A stretch of 64,000 bases of DNA from Hymenobacter sp. BT559. GTDB taxonomy: Bacteria > Bacteroidota > Bacteroidia > Cytophagales > Hymenobacteraceae. How positions within the stretch are numbered: position 1 is the first letter of the stretch; each line of letters opens with the position of its first letter. Where the stretch lies: the NCBI RefSeq assembly GCF_017571525.1, contig NZ_JAGETY010000002.1, forward strand, positions 372,001 through 436,000, given 5' to 3'. Both the position numbers and the translations under genes were made by a program. The notes beneath the pieces are model-generated. The model was given only the letters and a program-made list of their open reading frames with translations, was not told where the DNA came from and did no database searches. Of the stretch, positions 17,969 to 27,040 are shown in pieces.

Positions 17969-19690
17969 ATGACGCTCAATAAATTCAGCCGCATCTACAC
18001 CCAAGACGACAGCTTGCCGGCTTCGCAGGCCATGCTCATCGGCGCGGGCTTGTCGGATGCGGATTTGCGCAAGCCGTTTGTGGGCATCTGCTCCACGGGC
18101 TTCGAGGGCAACACCTGCAACATGCACCTCGACGGGCTAGCCGACGAGGTGAAGCGCGGCGTGGCCGCCCAGGGGCTGGTGGGGTTGCGCTTCAATACCA
18201 TCGGCGTGAGCGACGGGATTACGAACGGCAACGCGGGTATGCGCTTTTCGCTGGTGTCGCGGGAGATAATTGCCGATTCGATTGAGGCCATGGCCGGCGC
18301 GCACTACTACGATGCCCTAGCCACGGTGGTGGGCTGCGACAAGAACATGCCCGGCGCACTCATCGCCATGGCGCGGCTGAATAGACCGTCGCTGATGGTG
18401 TATGGCGGCACCATCCGGGGCGGCGAGTTTAAGGGGCAGCAGCTCAATATTGTCTCGTGCTTTGAGGCCTACGGCAAGAAGGTAAACGGGCAGATTTCGG
18501 AGGAAGACTACCAAGGCATCATCCACAATGCCTGCCCTGGGCCGGGCGCCTGCGGCGGCATGTACACGGCCAATACGATGGCCGCGGCCATCGAAACGCT
18601 GGGTATGACAGTACCCGCCTCGTCGTCGCTGCCCGCCGAAAGCAGCGCTAAGGTGCAGGAGTGCCTCGACACGGGCGCCTACCTGCGCCGCCTGCTGGAG
18701 CTAGACTTGAAGCCGCGCGACATCCTAACCCGTGCGGCGTTTGAGAATGCGATGGTCATTATCACGGTGCTCGGCGGCTCGACCAATGCGGTGCTGCACC
18801 TCATCGCCATTGCCCACGCGGCGGGTGTGCCCCTCACCATGGAAGACTTCCAGGCCGTGAGCAACCGCGTACCGGTGCTAGCCGACCTCAAGCCCAGCGG
18901 CAAATATCTTATGGAGGACTTGTCGAAAATCGGTGGGGTGCCCGCCGTGCAGCGCACGCTGCTCGACTACGGCCTGCTGAATGGCGACTTGATGACCGTG
19001 ACCGGCCGCACCCTGGCCGAAAACCTGGCCGATGTGCAGCCGCTAGGCCCCGAGCAGGACCTGCTGCGCCCGCTCAGCAACCCCATCAAGGCCGACGGGC
19101 ACATTCAAATGCTGTATGGCAACCTCGCTACCAAAGGCGGTGTGGCCAAAATTACGGGCAAGGAAGGCCTACGGTTCGAAGGGCCGGCCATCGTGTTCAA
19201 CTCGGAAGAAGAACTAAACCAAGGTATTACCGACCACAAAATTCAGCCCGGGCAGGTGGTGGTGATTCGCTACGTGGGGCCCAAGGGCGGACCGGGCATG
19301 CCCGAAATGCTGAAGCCGACCTCGGCCATCATGGGCGCGGGCCTCGGCGACAAAGTGGCCCTGATAACCGACGGCCGCTTTTCGGGCGGCACCCACGGCT
19401 TCGTGATAGGGCACGTCTGCCCCGAGGCGTTCGACGGCGGCGGCATTGCGCTGGTGCAAGACGGCGACTGGATAGTGCTAGATGCCAGCACCAATACCAT
19501 GGACGTGCGCCTCTCCGACGACGAACTGGCGGCCCGCCGCGCTGCCTGGCGCCGCCCGCCGCTGCCCGCCCGGCAGGGCGTGCTGCTCAAGTATATCCGC
19601 ACCGTGAGCGACGCCAGCCACGGCTGCATCACCGATTTACTCGAAGAAGATTATGTCCGCGAACCCGCTCTCAGCCCAGCCCACCGCTAG
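17969..19690 (+). CDS. ilvD: Dihydroxy-acid dehydratase
   Basis: A 573-residue Fe-S dehydratase that makes 2-oxoacids in valine, isoleucine and leucine synthesis. The cluster cysteines are seen in GNTCNMH (Cys50), GCDKNMPG (Cys123) and [13 protein letters not shown] (Cys195); the C-terminal SGGTHG and metal-binding motifs are present. Three cysteines are compatible with either a [2Fe-2S] or a [4Fe-4S] cluster. The gene follows the candidate attenuator by about 35 bases and overlaps ilvB by 38 bases at its end. It is probably made only when leader translation stalls, if the attenuator works as proposed. Confidence 0.97.
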   Translation: MTLNKFSRIYTQDDSLPASQAMLIGAGLSDADLRKPFVGICSTGFEGNTCNMHLDGLADEVKRGVAAQGLVGLRFNTIGVSDGITNGNAGMRFSLVSREIIADSIEAMAGAHYYDALATVVGCDKNMPGALIAMARLNRPSLMVYGGTIRGGEFKGQQLNIVSCFEAYGKKVNGQISEEDYQGIIHNACPGPGACGGMYTANTMAAAIETLGMTVPASSSLPAESSAKVQECLDTGAYLRRLLELDLKPRDILTRAAFENAMVIITVLGGSTNAVLHLIAIAHAAGVPLTMEDFQAVSNRVPVLADLKPSGKYLMEDLSKIGGVPAVQRTLLDYGLLNGDLMTVTGRTLAENLADVQPLGPEQDLLRPLSNPIKADGHIQMLYGNLATKGGVAKITGKEGLRFEGPAIVFNSEEELNQGITDHKIQPGQVVVIRYVGPKGGPGMPEMLKPTSAIMGAGLGDKVALITDGRFSGGTHGFVIGHVCPEAFDGGGIALVQDGDWIVLDASTNTMDVRLSDDELAARRAAWRRPPLPARQGVLLKYIRTVSDASHGCITDLLEEDYVREPALSPAHR

Positions 19691-21398
19691 CCCGGTCGCC
19701 CCGGGTCTTGCGCCCACCACCGGCGCGGTAGCCACGCTGCAAGCGCTGGTGGCCGAGGGCGTAGATACCGTTTTTGGCTACCCCGGCGGGGCCATCATTC
19801 CGATTTACGACGCGCTCTACGACTTCAAGGACCAACTCAACCACGTGCTGGTGCGCCACGAGCAGGGCGGCATTCACGCGGCGCAGGGCTACGCGCGCAG
19901 CTCGGGCCGGGTGGGCGTGGCGCTGGCCACGAGCGGGCCCGGCGCTACCAACCTCGTGACGGGGCTAGCCGACGCGCTCATCGACAGCACGCCGCTGGTG
20001 TGCATTACGGGCCAGGTGTTTGCGCACTTGCTGGGCACCGATGCGTTTCAGGAGACGGACATTATCAACATCACGACGCCCGTCACGAAGTGGAACTACC
20101 AAGTAACCAGAGCCGAAGAGATACCTGAGGCGCTAGCCAAGGCCTTCTATATTGCGCGCAGCGGCCGGCCCGGCCCGGTGTTGGTAGATATTACCAAAAA
20201 TGCGCAGATGCAGACCTTCGAGGCGCTCGCCTACGAGCCGTGCACGCACATCCGTAGCTACCGGCCCGCGCCGGTGGTGCGCAAGGAGTATATCGAGCAA
20301 GCGGCGGCCCTGATTAACAGCGCCAAGCGGCCGTTCATTCTCTGGGGGCAGGGCGTGGTGCTTGGCCAGGCCGAGCGCGAATTTCAGGAATTTGTGGAGA
20401 AAAGCGGCATCCCAGCCGCCTGGACTATCCTGGGCGTGGGGGCCCTAGCCACCGGCCACCCGCTGAACGTGGGTATGCTGGGCATGCACGGCAACTACGG
20501 CCCCAACGTGCTCACCAACGAGTGCGACGTGCTGATTGCCATTGGCATGCGCTTCGACGACCGCGTGACTGGCCGCCTCGATAAGTACGCCAAGCAGGCG
20601 CAGGTAGTGCACCTCGATATCGACCCCACCGAGATTGATAAGAACGTGAAAACCACCGTACCGGTGTGGGGCGACTGTAAGGAAACCCTGCCCCTGCTCA
20701 CGGCCTTGGTTGAGCGCAAAACCCACGAAGCCTGGCTAGCCCGCTTTAATGACTACACCGCGCAGGAAGTGGACGCCGTGATTCGGGAGGAGCTGTTTCC
20801 GACCTCGGAGGAGCTGACAATGGGCGAGGTGCTGCAACAGCTCAACGAAATCACGGGTGGTGAGGCCGTTATCGTGTCCGACGTGGGCCAGCATCAGATG
20901 GTGGCCTGCCGCTACGCGCTGCAAAACCAGTCGCGCAGCCACGTTACGAGCGGCGGGCTGGGCACCATGGGCTTTGCGCTGCCAGCCGCCATTGGGGCCA
21001 AGTTTGGCGCGCCGCACCGGCCGGTGGTAGCCGTGATTGGCGATGGCGGCTTCCAGATGACGATTCAGGAGCTGGGTACCATCATGCAGACGGGTGTGGA
21101 TGTTAAAATCCTCATCCTCAACAATCAGTTTCTGGGCATGGTGCGGCAGTGGCAGGAGCTGTTTCACCAGCGGCGCTACTCGTTTGTAGATATCCAAAGC
21201 CCTGACTACGTGGCCGTAGCCGCCGGCTACCGCATTGCCGGCCAGCGGGTGGACGACCGCGCCGAATTGCGCCCGGCGCTGGAGAAAATGCTGGCGTACC
21301 CTGGTTCCTTTCTGCTCGAAGTGATGGTGACCAAGGAAAATAACATCTTCCCGATGGTGCCGCAGGGGTGCAGCGTGGCAGAAATCCGGCTGCGGTAA
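19653..21398 (+). CDS. ilvB: Acetolactate synthase large subunit
   Basis: A 581-residue thiamine-diphosphate enzyme that condenses pyruvate with pyruvate or 2-oxobutyrate. Seen are [15 protein letters not shown], the catalytic glutamate in [16 protein letters not shown], the FAD-binding middle domain, and the ThDP/Mg motif [14 protein letters not shown] ending in LNNQ. The ATG at 19653 overlaps ilvD by 38 bases, an unusually long overlap; an alternative later start would remove a poorly conserved proline-alanine-rich N-terminal extension. The regulatory subunit follows after a repeat-containing gap of 148 bases. Confidence 0.97.
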   Translation: MSANPLSAQPTASPVAPGLAPTTGAVATLQALVAEGVDTVFGYPGGAIIPIYDALYDFKDQLNHVLVRHEQGGIHAAQGYARSSGRVGVALATSGPGATNLVTGLADALIDSTPLVCITGQVFAHLLGTDAFQETDIINITTPVTKWNYQVTRAEEIPEALAKAFYIARSGRPGPVLVDITKNAQMQTFEALAYEPCTHIRSYRPAPVVRKEYIEQAAALINSAKRPFILWGQGVVLGQAEREFQEFVEKSGIPAAWTILGVGALATGHPLNVGMLGMHGNYGPNVLTNECDVLIAIGMRFDDRVTGRLDKYAKQAQVVHLDIDPTEIDKNVKTTVPVWGDCKETLPLLTALVERKTHEAWLARFNDYTAQEVDAVIREELFPTSEELTMGEVLQQLNEITGGEAVIVSDVGQHQMVACRYALQNQSRSHVTSGGLGTMGFALPAAIGAKFGAPHRPVVAVIGDGGFQMTIQELGTIMQTGVDVKILILNNQFLGMVRQWQELFHQRRYSFVDIQSPDYVAVAAGYRIAGQRVDDRAELRPALEKMLAYPGSFLLEVMVTKENNIFPMVPQGCSVAEIRLR

Positions 21399-21427
21399 AT
21401 AAGCTTCCGCTAGCCCTCCCCACTTGC

Positions 21428-21522
21428 CGTTGCGAGGAGGAACGACGAAGTAATCGCATCAGCACGTCACCCCAACGTCATCGTTCAGATGCGATTGCTT
21501 CGCAGGCTAGGCTCGCAATGAC
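21428..21522. repeat. Paired palindromic intergenic repeat (family C)
   Basis: Two imperfect inverted units, 21428-21460 and 21488-21522, share a TTGCGAG box and an AATCGCATC box. The unit resembles the GTCATTGCGAGGAGGAACGACGAAG type of repeat common in bacterial genomes. Only this copy is seen in the window, between ilvB and ilvN. Confidence 0.65.
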
Positions 21523-21546
21523 AGACGATTTAACAAGCCCTAAAGC

Positions 21547-22137
21547 ATGGAACGCCAAGAATATAACATCACCGCGTACACCGAAAACCAGGTGGGTTTG
21601 CTCAATCGCATTGCCATCATCTTTTCACGCCGCAAAATCAATATTGAGAGCCTCAACGTGTCGCCCTCGGAAATTGAAGGCATCCACCGCTTCAACATCG
21701 TGATTGTGGAAACGGAGGAAGTAGTGCACAAGCTGGCCAAGCAAATCGAGAAGCAGGTGGAGGTGCTGAAAGTGTACTTCAACCCCAACCAGGACGTGAT
21801 TTGGCAGGAGATGGCACTCTACAAAGTGCCGACCGACGTGATTGCCGAAAAAGTGCTCGTGGAGCGCCTGCTGCGCGAAAACGGGGCTAGGGCCGTGGTT
21901 ATTCGCAAAGACTACACGGTGTTTGAAACCACCGGCCACCGCGAGGAAACCGACAGCCTGATTAAGGCTTTGCAGCCCTACGGGCTGATTGAGTTTGTGC
22001 GCTCGGCGCGCATTGCCATCATCAAGGCTAGCGACGGCTTTCACAGCAAGCTCCAGGAGTTTGAGCGCCGCGAACCGAGCGAGGAAGTGGCCGAAAACGA
22101 GTTTTTAAACGACCGCGAACAGGTCTTTACCATGTAG
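21547..22137 (+). CDS. ilvN: Acetolactate synthase small (regulatory) subunit
   Basis: A 196-residue protein with an N-terminal ACT domain (ITAYTENQVGLLNRIAIIFS, then RRKINIESLNV) and the C-terminal ACT-like half typical of IlvH/IlvN. It binds the large subunit and gives valine feedback inhibition. The last codons read ACC ATG TAG, and the TAG belongs to a palindromic repeat (family B) that begins at 22134, so the present C-terminus may have been set by insertion of that repeat. Confidence 0.95.
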   Translation: MERQEYNITAYTENQVGLLNRIAIIFSRRKINIESLNVSPSEIEGIHRFNIVIVETEEVVHKLAKQIEKQVEVLKVYFNPNQDVIWQEMALYKVPTDVIAEKVLVERLLRENGARAVVIRKDYTVFETTGHREETDSLIKALQPYGLIEFVRSARIAIIKASDGFHSKLQEFERREPSEEVAENEFLNDREQVFTM

Positions 22138-22218
22138 CGCGGACTTTCAGTCCGCGAGTTTAACCGATTTTTCACAACACCTTTTTCAACCACTTTGCGG
22201 ACTAAAAGTCCGCGCTAC
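22134..22218. repeat. Paired palindromic repeat, family B copy 1
   Basis: The left unit GTAGCGCGGACTTTCAGTCC (22134 onward, ending in GCGAG) and its inverted partner (22196-22218) flank a variable 37-base centre. Each unit itself contains the hairpin GCGGACT/AGTCCGC. Here the left unit supplies the stop codon of ilvN; the right unit ends 12 bases before the ilvC start. Confidence 0.9.
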
Positions 22219-22230
22219 ACCCCAACCCGT

Positions 22231-23292
22231 ATGGCAACCATCAACTTCGGCGGCGTACCCGAAACCGTTATCACCCGCGATGAATTTCCGCTACAAAAGG
22301 CGCTCGAATTTCTGAAAGATGAAACCATCGCCGTAATCGGCTACGGGGTGCAGGGCCCCGGCCAGGCGCTGAACATGCGCGATAACGGCTTCCACGTAAT
22401 TGTGGGCCAGCGCGAGGGCACGCCTTCGTGGGAGCGCGCCCTCAAGGATGGCTGGGTGCCAGGCGAGTCGCTCTTCAGCATCGAGGAGGCGGCCGACAAG
22501 GGCACCATCATCTGCAACCTACTGAGCGATGCCGGCCAAATCGCGCTGTGGCCGACGCTCCAGAAATACCTCACGCCGGGCAAGACGCTGTACTTCTCGC
22601 ACGGCTTCGGCATCACGTTTAATGACCAGACGGGCATTGTGCCCAGCAAGGATATCGACGTGATTTTGGTGGCACCCAAGGGCAGCGGCACCAGCCTGCG
22701 CCGCTTGTTTGTAGCCGGCGGTGGCCTGAACTCGTCGTTTGCCGTGTACCAGGATGCCAGCGGCAAAGCCTGGGAAAAAGCCATCGCAATGGGCATCGGC
22801 GTGGGCTCGGGCTACCTGTTTGAAACCGATTTCAAGCGCGAAGTATACTCCGACCTCACCGGCGAGCGTGGCGTGCTGATGGGGGCCCTAGCCGGCATTA
22901 TCGAAGCCCAGTACCAGGTGCTGCGCCAGCGCGGCCACTCGCCTTCGGAGGCCTTCAACGAAACCGTGGAGGAACTCACCCAGAGCCTCGTACCGCTGGT
23001 GGGCGAAAACGGCATGGATTGGATGTTTGGCAACTGCTCGGTGACCGCCCAGCGCGGCGCCCTCGACTGGAAAGGCAAGTTCCGCGACGCAACTCTGCCC
23101 GTGCTCAACGACCTTTACGACAGCGTAGCTAGCGGCGCCGAAGCCCGCCGCACCATCGAGCGCGGCAGCACGCCCAACTACCGCCAGGAGCTGGAAGCCG
23201 AGCTGAAAGAAGTACGCGACTCGGAGCTGTGGCAGACCGGCGCCACCGTGCGCGAGCTGCGCTCGCGCACGAGTGAGAGCGTGGAGGCATAA
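22231..23292 (+). CDS. ilvC: Ketol-acid reductoisomerase
   Basis: A 353-residue NADPH-dependent enzyme that isomerises and reduces acetolactate. The N-terminal Rossmann loop is GYGVQGPGQALNMRD; the C-terminal knotted domain carries the Mg-binding acidic residues in SDLTGERGVLMGALAG and FNETVEELT. The ATG at 22231 was chosen because an upstream TTG start would lie inside the palindromic repeat. It ends 21 bases before a further palindromic repeat (family A). Confidence 0.96.
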   Translation: MATINFGGVPETVITRDEFPLQKALEFLKDETIAVIGYGVQGPGQALNMRDNGFHVIVGQREGTPSWERALKDGWVPGESLFSIEEAADKGTIICNLLSDAGQIALWPTLQKYLTPGKTLYFSHGFGITFNDQTGIVPSKDIDVILVAPKGSGTSLRRLFVAGGGLNSSFAVYQDASGKAWEKAIAMGIGVGSGYLFETDFKREVYSDLTGERGVLMGALAGIIEAQYQVLRQRGHSPSEAFNETVEELTQSLVPLVGENGMDWMFGNCSVTAQRGALDWKGKFRDATLPVLNDLYDSVASGAEARRTIERGSTPNYRQELEAELKEVRDSELWQTGATVRELRSRTSESVEA

Positions 23293-23312
23293 ATCATCCA
23301 GTTATTCTCTCT

Positions 23313-23420
23313 AAAAGCCCGTCATGCTGAGCTTGTCGAAGCACCTCTATTACGCCGCTAGGGTCGCTGACCCAAGGAAGCGGTAGAGATGCTTCGGCAA
23401 GCTCAGCATGACGGGCTTTT
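23313..23420. repeat. Paired palindromic repeat, family A copy 1
   Basis: Inverted units of the type GTCATGCTGAGCTTGTCGAA with a GCATCTCTACCGC-like extension flank a centre containing GCCGCTAGGGTCG. It sits between ilvC and ilvA and, with its flanking A and T runs, could also act as a terminator, though ilvA continues the pathway. Confidence 0.9.
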
Positions 23421-23455
23421 TTATTTAAAAGCTAGTCCCACTAGCCCCAACCCCT

Positions 23456-24730
23456 ATGCCCGACCTAGAAGCCCCGGCGGCCACCGCCGTTACCCTAGCC
23501 AACGTCGAGGCCGCCGCGCGCCGCCTCAAAGGCGTCATTACCAAGACGCCCCTCATGCAAAACCTGGGGCTCTCGCGCAACTACGATGCGACTATTCTGC
23601 TCAAGCGCGAGGACTTGCAGGTGGTGCGTTCGTATAAAATCAGGGGGGCTTACAACAAGATTGCGACGCTGCCCACTACCGTGCCGGGCCGCCAGATAGT
23701 GTGCGCCAGCGCGGGCAACCACGCCCAGGGGGTGGCCTACGCCTGCCAGCTACTGGGCCTGCAAGGCGACATTTTCATGCCCGCCCAAACGCCGGCCCAG
23801 AAGGTGGACAAGGTGCGCCTCTTCGGCAAAGACATGGTGACGGTGCACCTCACCGGCCGCACCTTCGACGATTGCTACCACGCGGCGCAGGCCTTCTGCG
23901 ATGCGCGCGGCAGCACCTTCGTGCACCCGTTTGATGACCTGGCCATTGTGGAAGGGCAGGCCACGGTGGGCCTGGAAATTCTAAAAGCAGCTCACGATGC
24001 GCCAATTGATTTTTGCTTTATGCCCATCGGCGGGGGCGGGCTGGCATCGGGGCTAGCCAGCGTATTTCGGCAATTGAGCCCACATACCAAGCTCATTGGG
24101 GTGCAGCCGCTAGGGGCACCCAGCATGCACGACGCCCTGGCAGCCGGGCAGCGGCAGGCGCTGGCCAGCCTCGATACCTTCGTGGATGGCGCGGCCGTGA
24201 AGTGCCCCGGCGAGCTGACGTTCGAGATTTGCCAGGCGCTACTCGATGAAGTGCACCTCGTGCCCGAAGGCCAGGTGTGCGAAGACCTGCTGAAGATGTA
24301 CAACGAGGAAGGTATGGTACTGGAGCCCGCGGGCACCCTAGCCATCTCGGCCCTGCACGCCTACGCCGACCAAATTCGGGGCAAAACAGTGGTGTGCATC
24401 GTCAGCGGCTCCAACAACGACATCACCCGCATGGAGGACATTAAGGAGCGCGCCCAGCGCCACCAGGGCCTCAAGCACTACTTTATGGTGCGCTTCAACC
24501 AAGCGCCCGGGGCGTTGCGCCGCTTCGTAAACAACGTGCTGGCCGAGGGCGAGGACATCATTCAATTTCAATACATTAAGAAGAATAACAAGGAGAAAGG
24601 CCCCGTTTTTATCGGGGTAGAAGTGCAGCAGCGCGGCGACGAGGCGGGCATTATGGCGCGCATGGCGGCCGAGGGCTTTGGCTTTGAATACCTTAATGGG
24701 CAACAGGATTTTCTGAGCCTGCTGGTGTGA
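23456..24730 (+). CDS. ilvA: Threonine dehydratase (biosynthetic)
   Basis: A 424-residue PLP enzyme converting threonine to 2-oxobutyrate for isoleucine synthesis. The PLP lysine lies in VRSYKIRGAYN, the phosphate-binding glycine loop is IGGGGLASG, and SAGNHAQGVAY binds substrate. The C-terminal part (HYFMVRFNQAPGALRRFVNN) is a single ACT-like regulatory domain, as in the shorter IlvA proteins of Gram-positive bacteria and Bacteroidota. It is the last gene of the branched-chain region and ends in a strong bidirectional terminator. Confidence 0.95.
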   Translation: MPDLEAPAATAVTLANVEAAARRLKGVITKTPLMQNLGLSRNYDATILLKREDLQVVRSYKIRGAYNKIATLPTTVPGRQIVCASAGNHAQGVAYACQLLGLQGDIFMPAQTPAQKVDKVRLFGKDMVTVHLTGRTFDDCYHAAQAFCDARGSTFVHPFDDLAIVEGQATVGLEILKAAHDAPIDFCFMPIGGGGLASGLASVFRQLSPHTKLIGVQPLGAPSMHDALAAGQRQALASLDTFVDGAAVKCPGELTFEICQALLDEVHLVPEGQVCEDLLKMYNEEGMVLEPAGTLAISALHAYADQIRGKTVVCIVSGSNNDITRMEDIKERAQRHQGLKHYFMVRFNQAPGALRRFVNNVLAEGEDIIQFQYIKKNNKEKGPVFIGVEVQQRGDEAGIMARMAAEGFGFEYLNGQQDFLSLLV

Positions 24731-24746
24731 GCACTTGCTCTCTTCA

Positions 24747-24804
24747 GCAACTAAAAAAGTCTGTCATGCTGAGCTTACTCAGCATAACAGACTTTTTTAG
24801 TTGC
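24747..24804. terminator. Bidirectional terminator between ilvA and the GH5 gene
   Basis: The stem 24747-24764 pairs with 24787-24804 (18 bp), with an A run and T run on either side; the loop region contains a shrunken core of the family A repeat (CATGCTGAGC...CTCAGCAT). The two flanking genes converge here. Confidence 0.92.
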
Positions 24805-24810
24805 TAGCCC

Positions 24811-26856
24811 CTACTCCTTCGTCACCTTAAACGACTGGGTGAAGTCGGCGCCCGTGAGGCGCACCACATAGAGGCCGGTGGCTAGCCCCGAGGCGTCGAA
24901 CACGTTCTGGGCGCCCGTGTTGCCGTAGCTGCGGGTGAATACGGTGCGGCCGGTGGCATCGGCGATGGTCAAGGTGTGGGCCTTGGTGCCGGTCGGCAAG
25001 GAGTAAGTGAGCAGCCCAACTACCGGGTTGGGATAAGCCACGAAGTCGGCGGCTGGGGCGGGGCCGGCGGCTAGGGTGCTGGCCACGCGGGCAGTGCCTA
25101 CCACGCTGTAGCTAAAGGCTTCCCAGCCCGAGATGGACATGCGGGTGCAGGTCATAGCCTGCGTGCCATTTTCGCTCGAGATGTAGCGACCGTTGTAGCC
25201 CCCCAGGCTGATAGTGCCGTCGGCATTTACAATCCAGTCGAACGCCTCCCACCAGCCGGCACTAGTGCGGTTGGCGGTGATGGCCTGGGTGCCGTTTTCG
25301 CTCGACACGTACATATTCATCGACCGCAGATACACCTTGCCATTGCCAGCGTCGAGCACCGAAAACTGCTCCCAGGTGCCGGCCGTGGCGCGAGTGCAGG
25401 TCATGGCCTGGGTGCCGTTTTCGCCCGATACGTACTTGCCGTTGCTCACGGCCTTGAGGGTGATAACGCTGCCGATGGGCGCGCGGGTATTGCGCACCGC
25501 GCCCCCGGAATTGGGCGCCACGGCAGTAAGCGTGCTTGAGTTCGACACGCAGTTGGCAAACTTGATGTTTTGCAGCACGGCCGGAATATTGCCCGCGCCA
25601 TCGAGAAGATAAGGCGGGTTGATGTGAAACAGGGCCGCGTTCGAGCCACTATCAAAGCGCTTGAAGGTCCAGTGGCAGTAGCCGATGCCAACGCTATTGA
25701 GGCCGTTGGCCGCATCGGCCATCCATTGAGCCGAGTTTTCGCCCGTTTCGCCCACCCAGATGGGCACATTGTTATCGGAGCGGAAGCGCGTCAGGTTGCC
25801 AATCAGGCGCAGGCTGTTGGGGTTGTTGCTATCTACTGAGGTGGGGTTGTTGTCAATTTCGTAGCCTGTGCCGCTGTAGCGATGCGAGTTGTACACCAGG
25901 TTGGCCGTATTGGTGAAGGTGCGCTTCTCCATCCAGTTAAAGTCATTACCAAAGCCGTTGCCTTCCAGCAAGATGAGGTGATTATCACCGTTAGCCCGGA
26001 TGGTGTTGATGAGGCGTTGCATCACGTCGTGCAGGCGCTGGTTTCCGTTTTGCGTGCTGGTGTTCGGGATGTTGTTGGGCTCGTTGATGACGTCATACAT
26101 AGCCACGCGCGGGTCGCCCTTGTAGCGGTTCGAGATGGTGCTCCACAGTAGGTTCGTGACGTCCTGGTTTATCTGGTTGTTCCAGAAGTCGTTGCCGCCC
26201 TGCACCAAGGCGTCGGGCGGGGTCATGTCGCTGCCTTGGGCGCCCGGCACGGCGTGCAGGTCGAGCACCACGTACATGCCATTGGCGCCGCACCAACTCA
26301 GTACTTCGTCAATCAGCCGAATGCCTTCCTGCTGGGTGGGGTCAGTAAAGAGCTGATTGTTAGCATACCAGCTACGCAGCGAGTTCAAGTAATCGCCGTA
26401 GCTGGTGCTGCCCTTGCTCACGCCGGTACGCACGGCCCGCTGGCTAGCCGTCAAAAACAGCTCGTAGTGCAGCGGCAGGCGCACGCAGTTGAAGCCCTTG
26501 TCCTTAAGGTAGTCGATGTCGGCCTTCGTGATGAAGTTGTCGCGCCACTGTTGGTAAAAGCTCTCCACCTGGCTGTCGCTCTGGCCCTGGCTGTAGAGGT
26601 AGTTTTTGGTGGCGCCCTGGGTGGCGCCGTAGCCGGGCTTCAGCATGTAGCCCTCCTGGATTTGCCAGCCGCCGAGGTTCACGCCTTTCAAGATAACTTC
26701 CTGGTTGCTGGCATTGATAATTTTGGGACCGCTGGCTTGCAAAAAGCTCTGGGCTAGGGTCGTGTACCAGCCGAGGCTAGCCACTAAGAAGGTAAGGCCA
26801 GCCAGCAGGCGCTGCGCCAGCACGCGCACAGCGGCGCGGCCAATAAAATTGGGCAT
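24811..26856 (-). CDS. Secreted GH5-type glucanase with fascin-like repeats and T9SS sorting tail
   Basis: A 681-residue secreted glycoside hydrolase. After a signal peptide, residues about 45-440 form a family 5 TIM barrel: the acid/base is Glu259 in YDVINEPNN and the nucleophile Glu370 in IWVGETGEN. The early [20 protein letters not shown] resembles exo-1,3-glucanases. Residues about 470-600 contain three similar units of about 42 residues, each with YVS(G/S)ENGTQAMT, which I take as a fascin-like beta-trefoil that probably binds glycan. Residues about 612-681 ([14 protein letters not shown], then FKVTKE) are a type A T9SS sorting domain, so the enzyme is exported across the outer membrane and may be attached to the surface. 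A LacI-type palindrome lies just upstream. Confidence 0.9.
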   Translation of the reverse strand: MPNFIGRAAVRVLAQRLLAGLTFLVASLGWYTTLAQSFLQASGPKIINASNQEVILKGVNLGGWQIQEGYMLKPGYGATQGATKNYLYSQGQSDSQVESFYQQWRDNFITKADIDYLKDKGFNCVRLPLHYELFLTASQRAVRTGVSKGSTSYGDYLNSLRSWYANNQLFTDPTQQEGIRLIDEVLSWCGANGMYVVLDLHAVPGAQGSDMTPPDALVQGGNDFWNNQINQDVTNLLWSTISNRYKGDPRVAMYDVINEPNNIPNTSTQNGNQRLHDVMQRLINTIRANGDNHLILLEGNGFGNDFNWMEKRTFTNTANLVYNSHRYSGTGYEIDNNPTSVDSNNPNSLRLIGNLTRFRSDNNVPIWVGETGENSAQWMADAANGLNSVGIGYCHWTFKRFDSGSNAALFHINPPYLLDGAGNIPAVLQNIKFANCVSNSSTLTAVAPNSGGAVRNTRAPIGSVITLKAVSNGKYVSGENGTQAMTCTRATAGTWEQFSVLDAGNGKVYLRSMNMYVSSENGTQAITANRTSAGWWEAFDWIVNADGTISLGGYNGRYISSENGTQAMTCTRMSISGWEAFSYSVVGTARVASTLAAGPAPAADFVAYPNPVVGLLTYSLPTGTKAHTLTIADATGRTVFTRSYGNTGAQNVFDASGLATGLYVVRLTGADFTQSFKVTKE

Positions 26857-26896
26857 AAGGGTGGGAAAAGAAGGTGGAAAAGGACTAGTACTACCC

Positions 26897-26908
26897 GCAA
26901 ACGTTTGC
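26897..26908. promoter_or_regulatory. LacI-family-type operator upstream of the GH5 gene
   Basis: GCAAACGTTTGC is a perfect 12-bp palindrome with a central CG, the classic shape of LacI/GalR family operators. It lies 41 bases upstream of the GH5 start codon, and is flanked by direct TACTACCC copies (26889 and 26915). No LacI regulator is in the window. Confidence 0.55.
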
Positions 26909-27040
26909 AGGCACTACTACCCAATACTACACTCCAGCTGCCCTTCCCCCTTAGTGCTTGGCAGAAAATATTTTTATGCCGCTGTTCTTCGTTCTTTCCC
27001 AGCGCTAATTCCTTGAAAAACCGCGCCGTTAAGAACTCAG

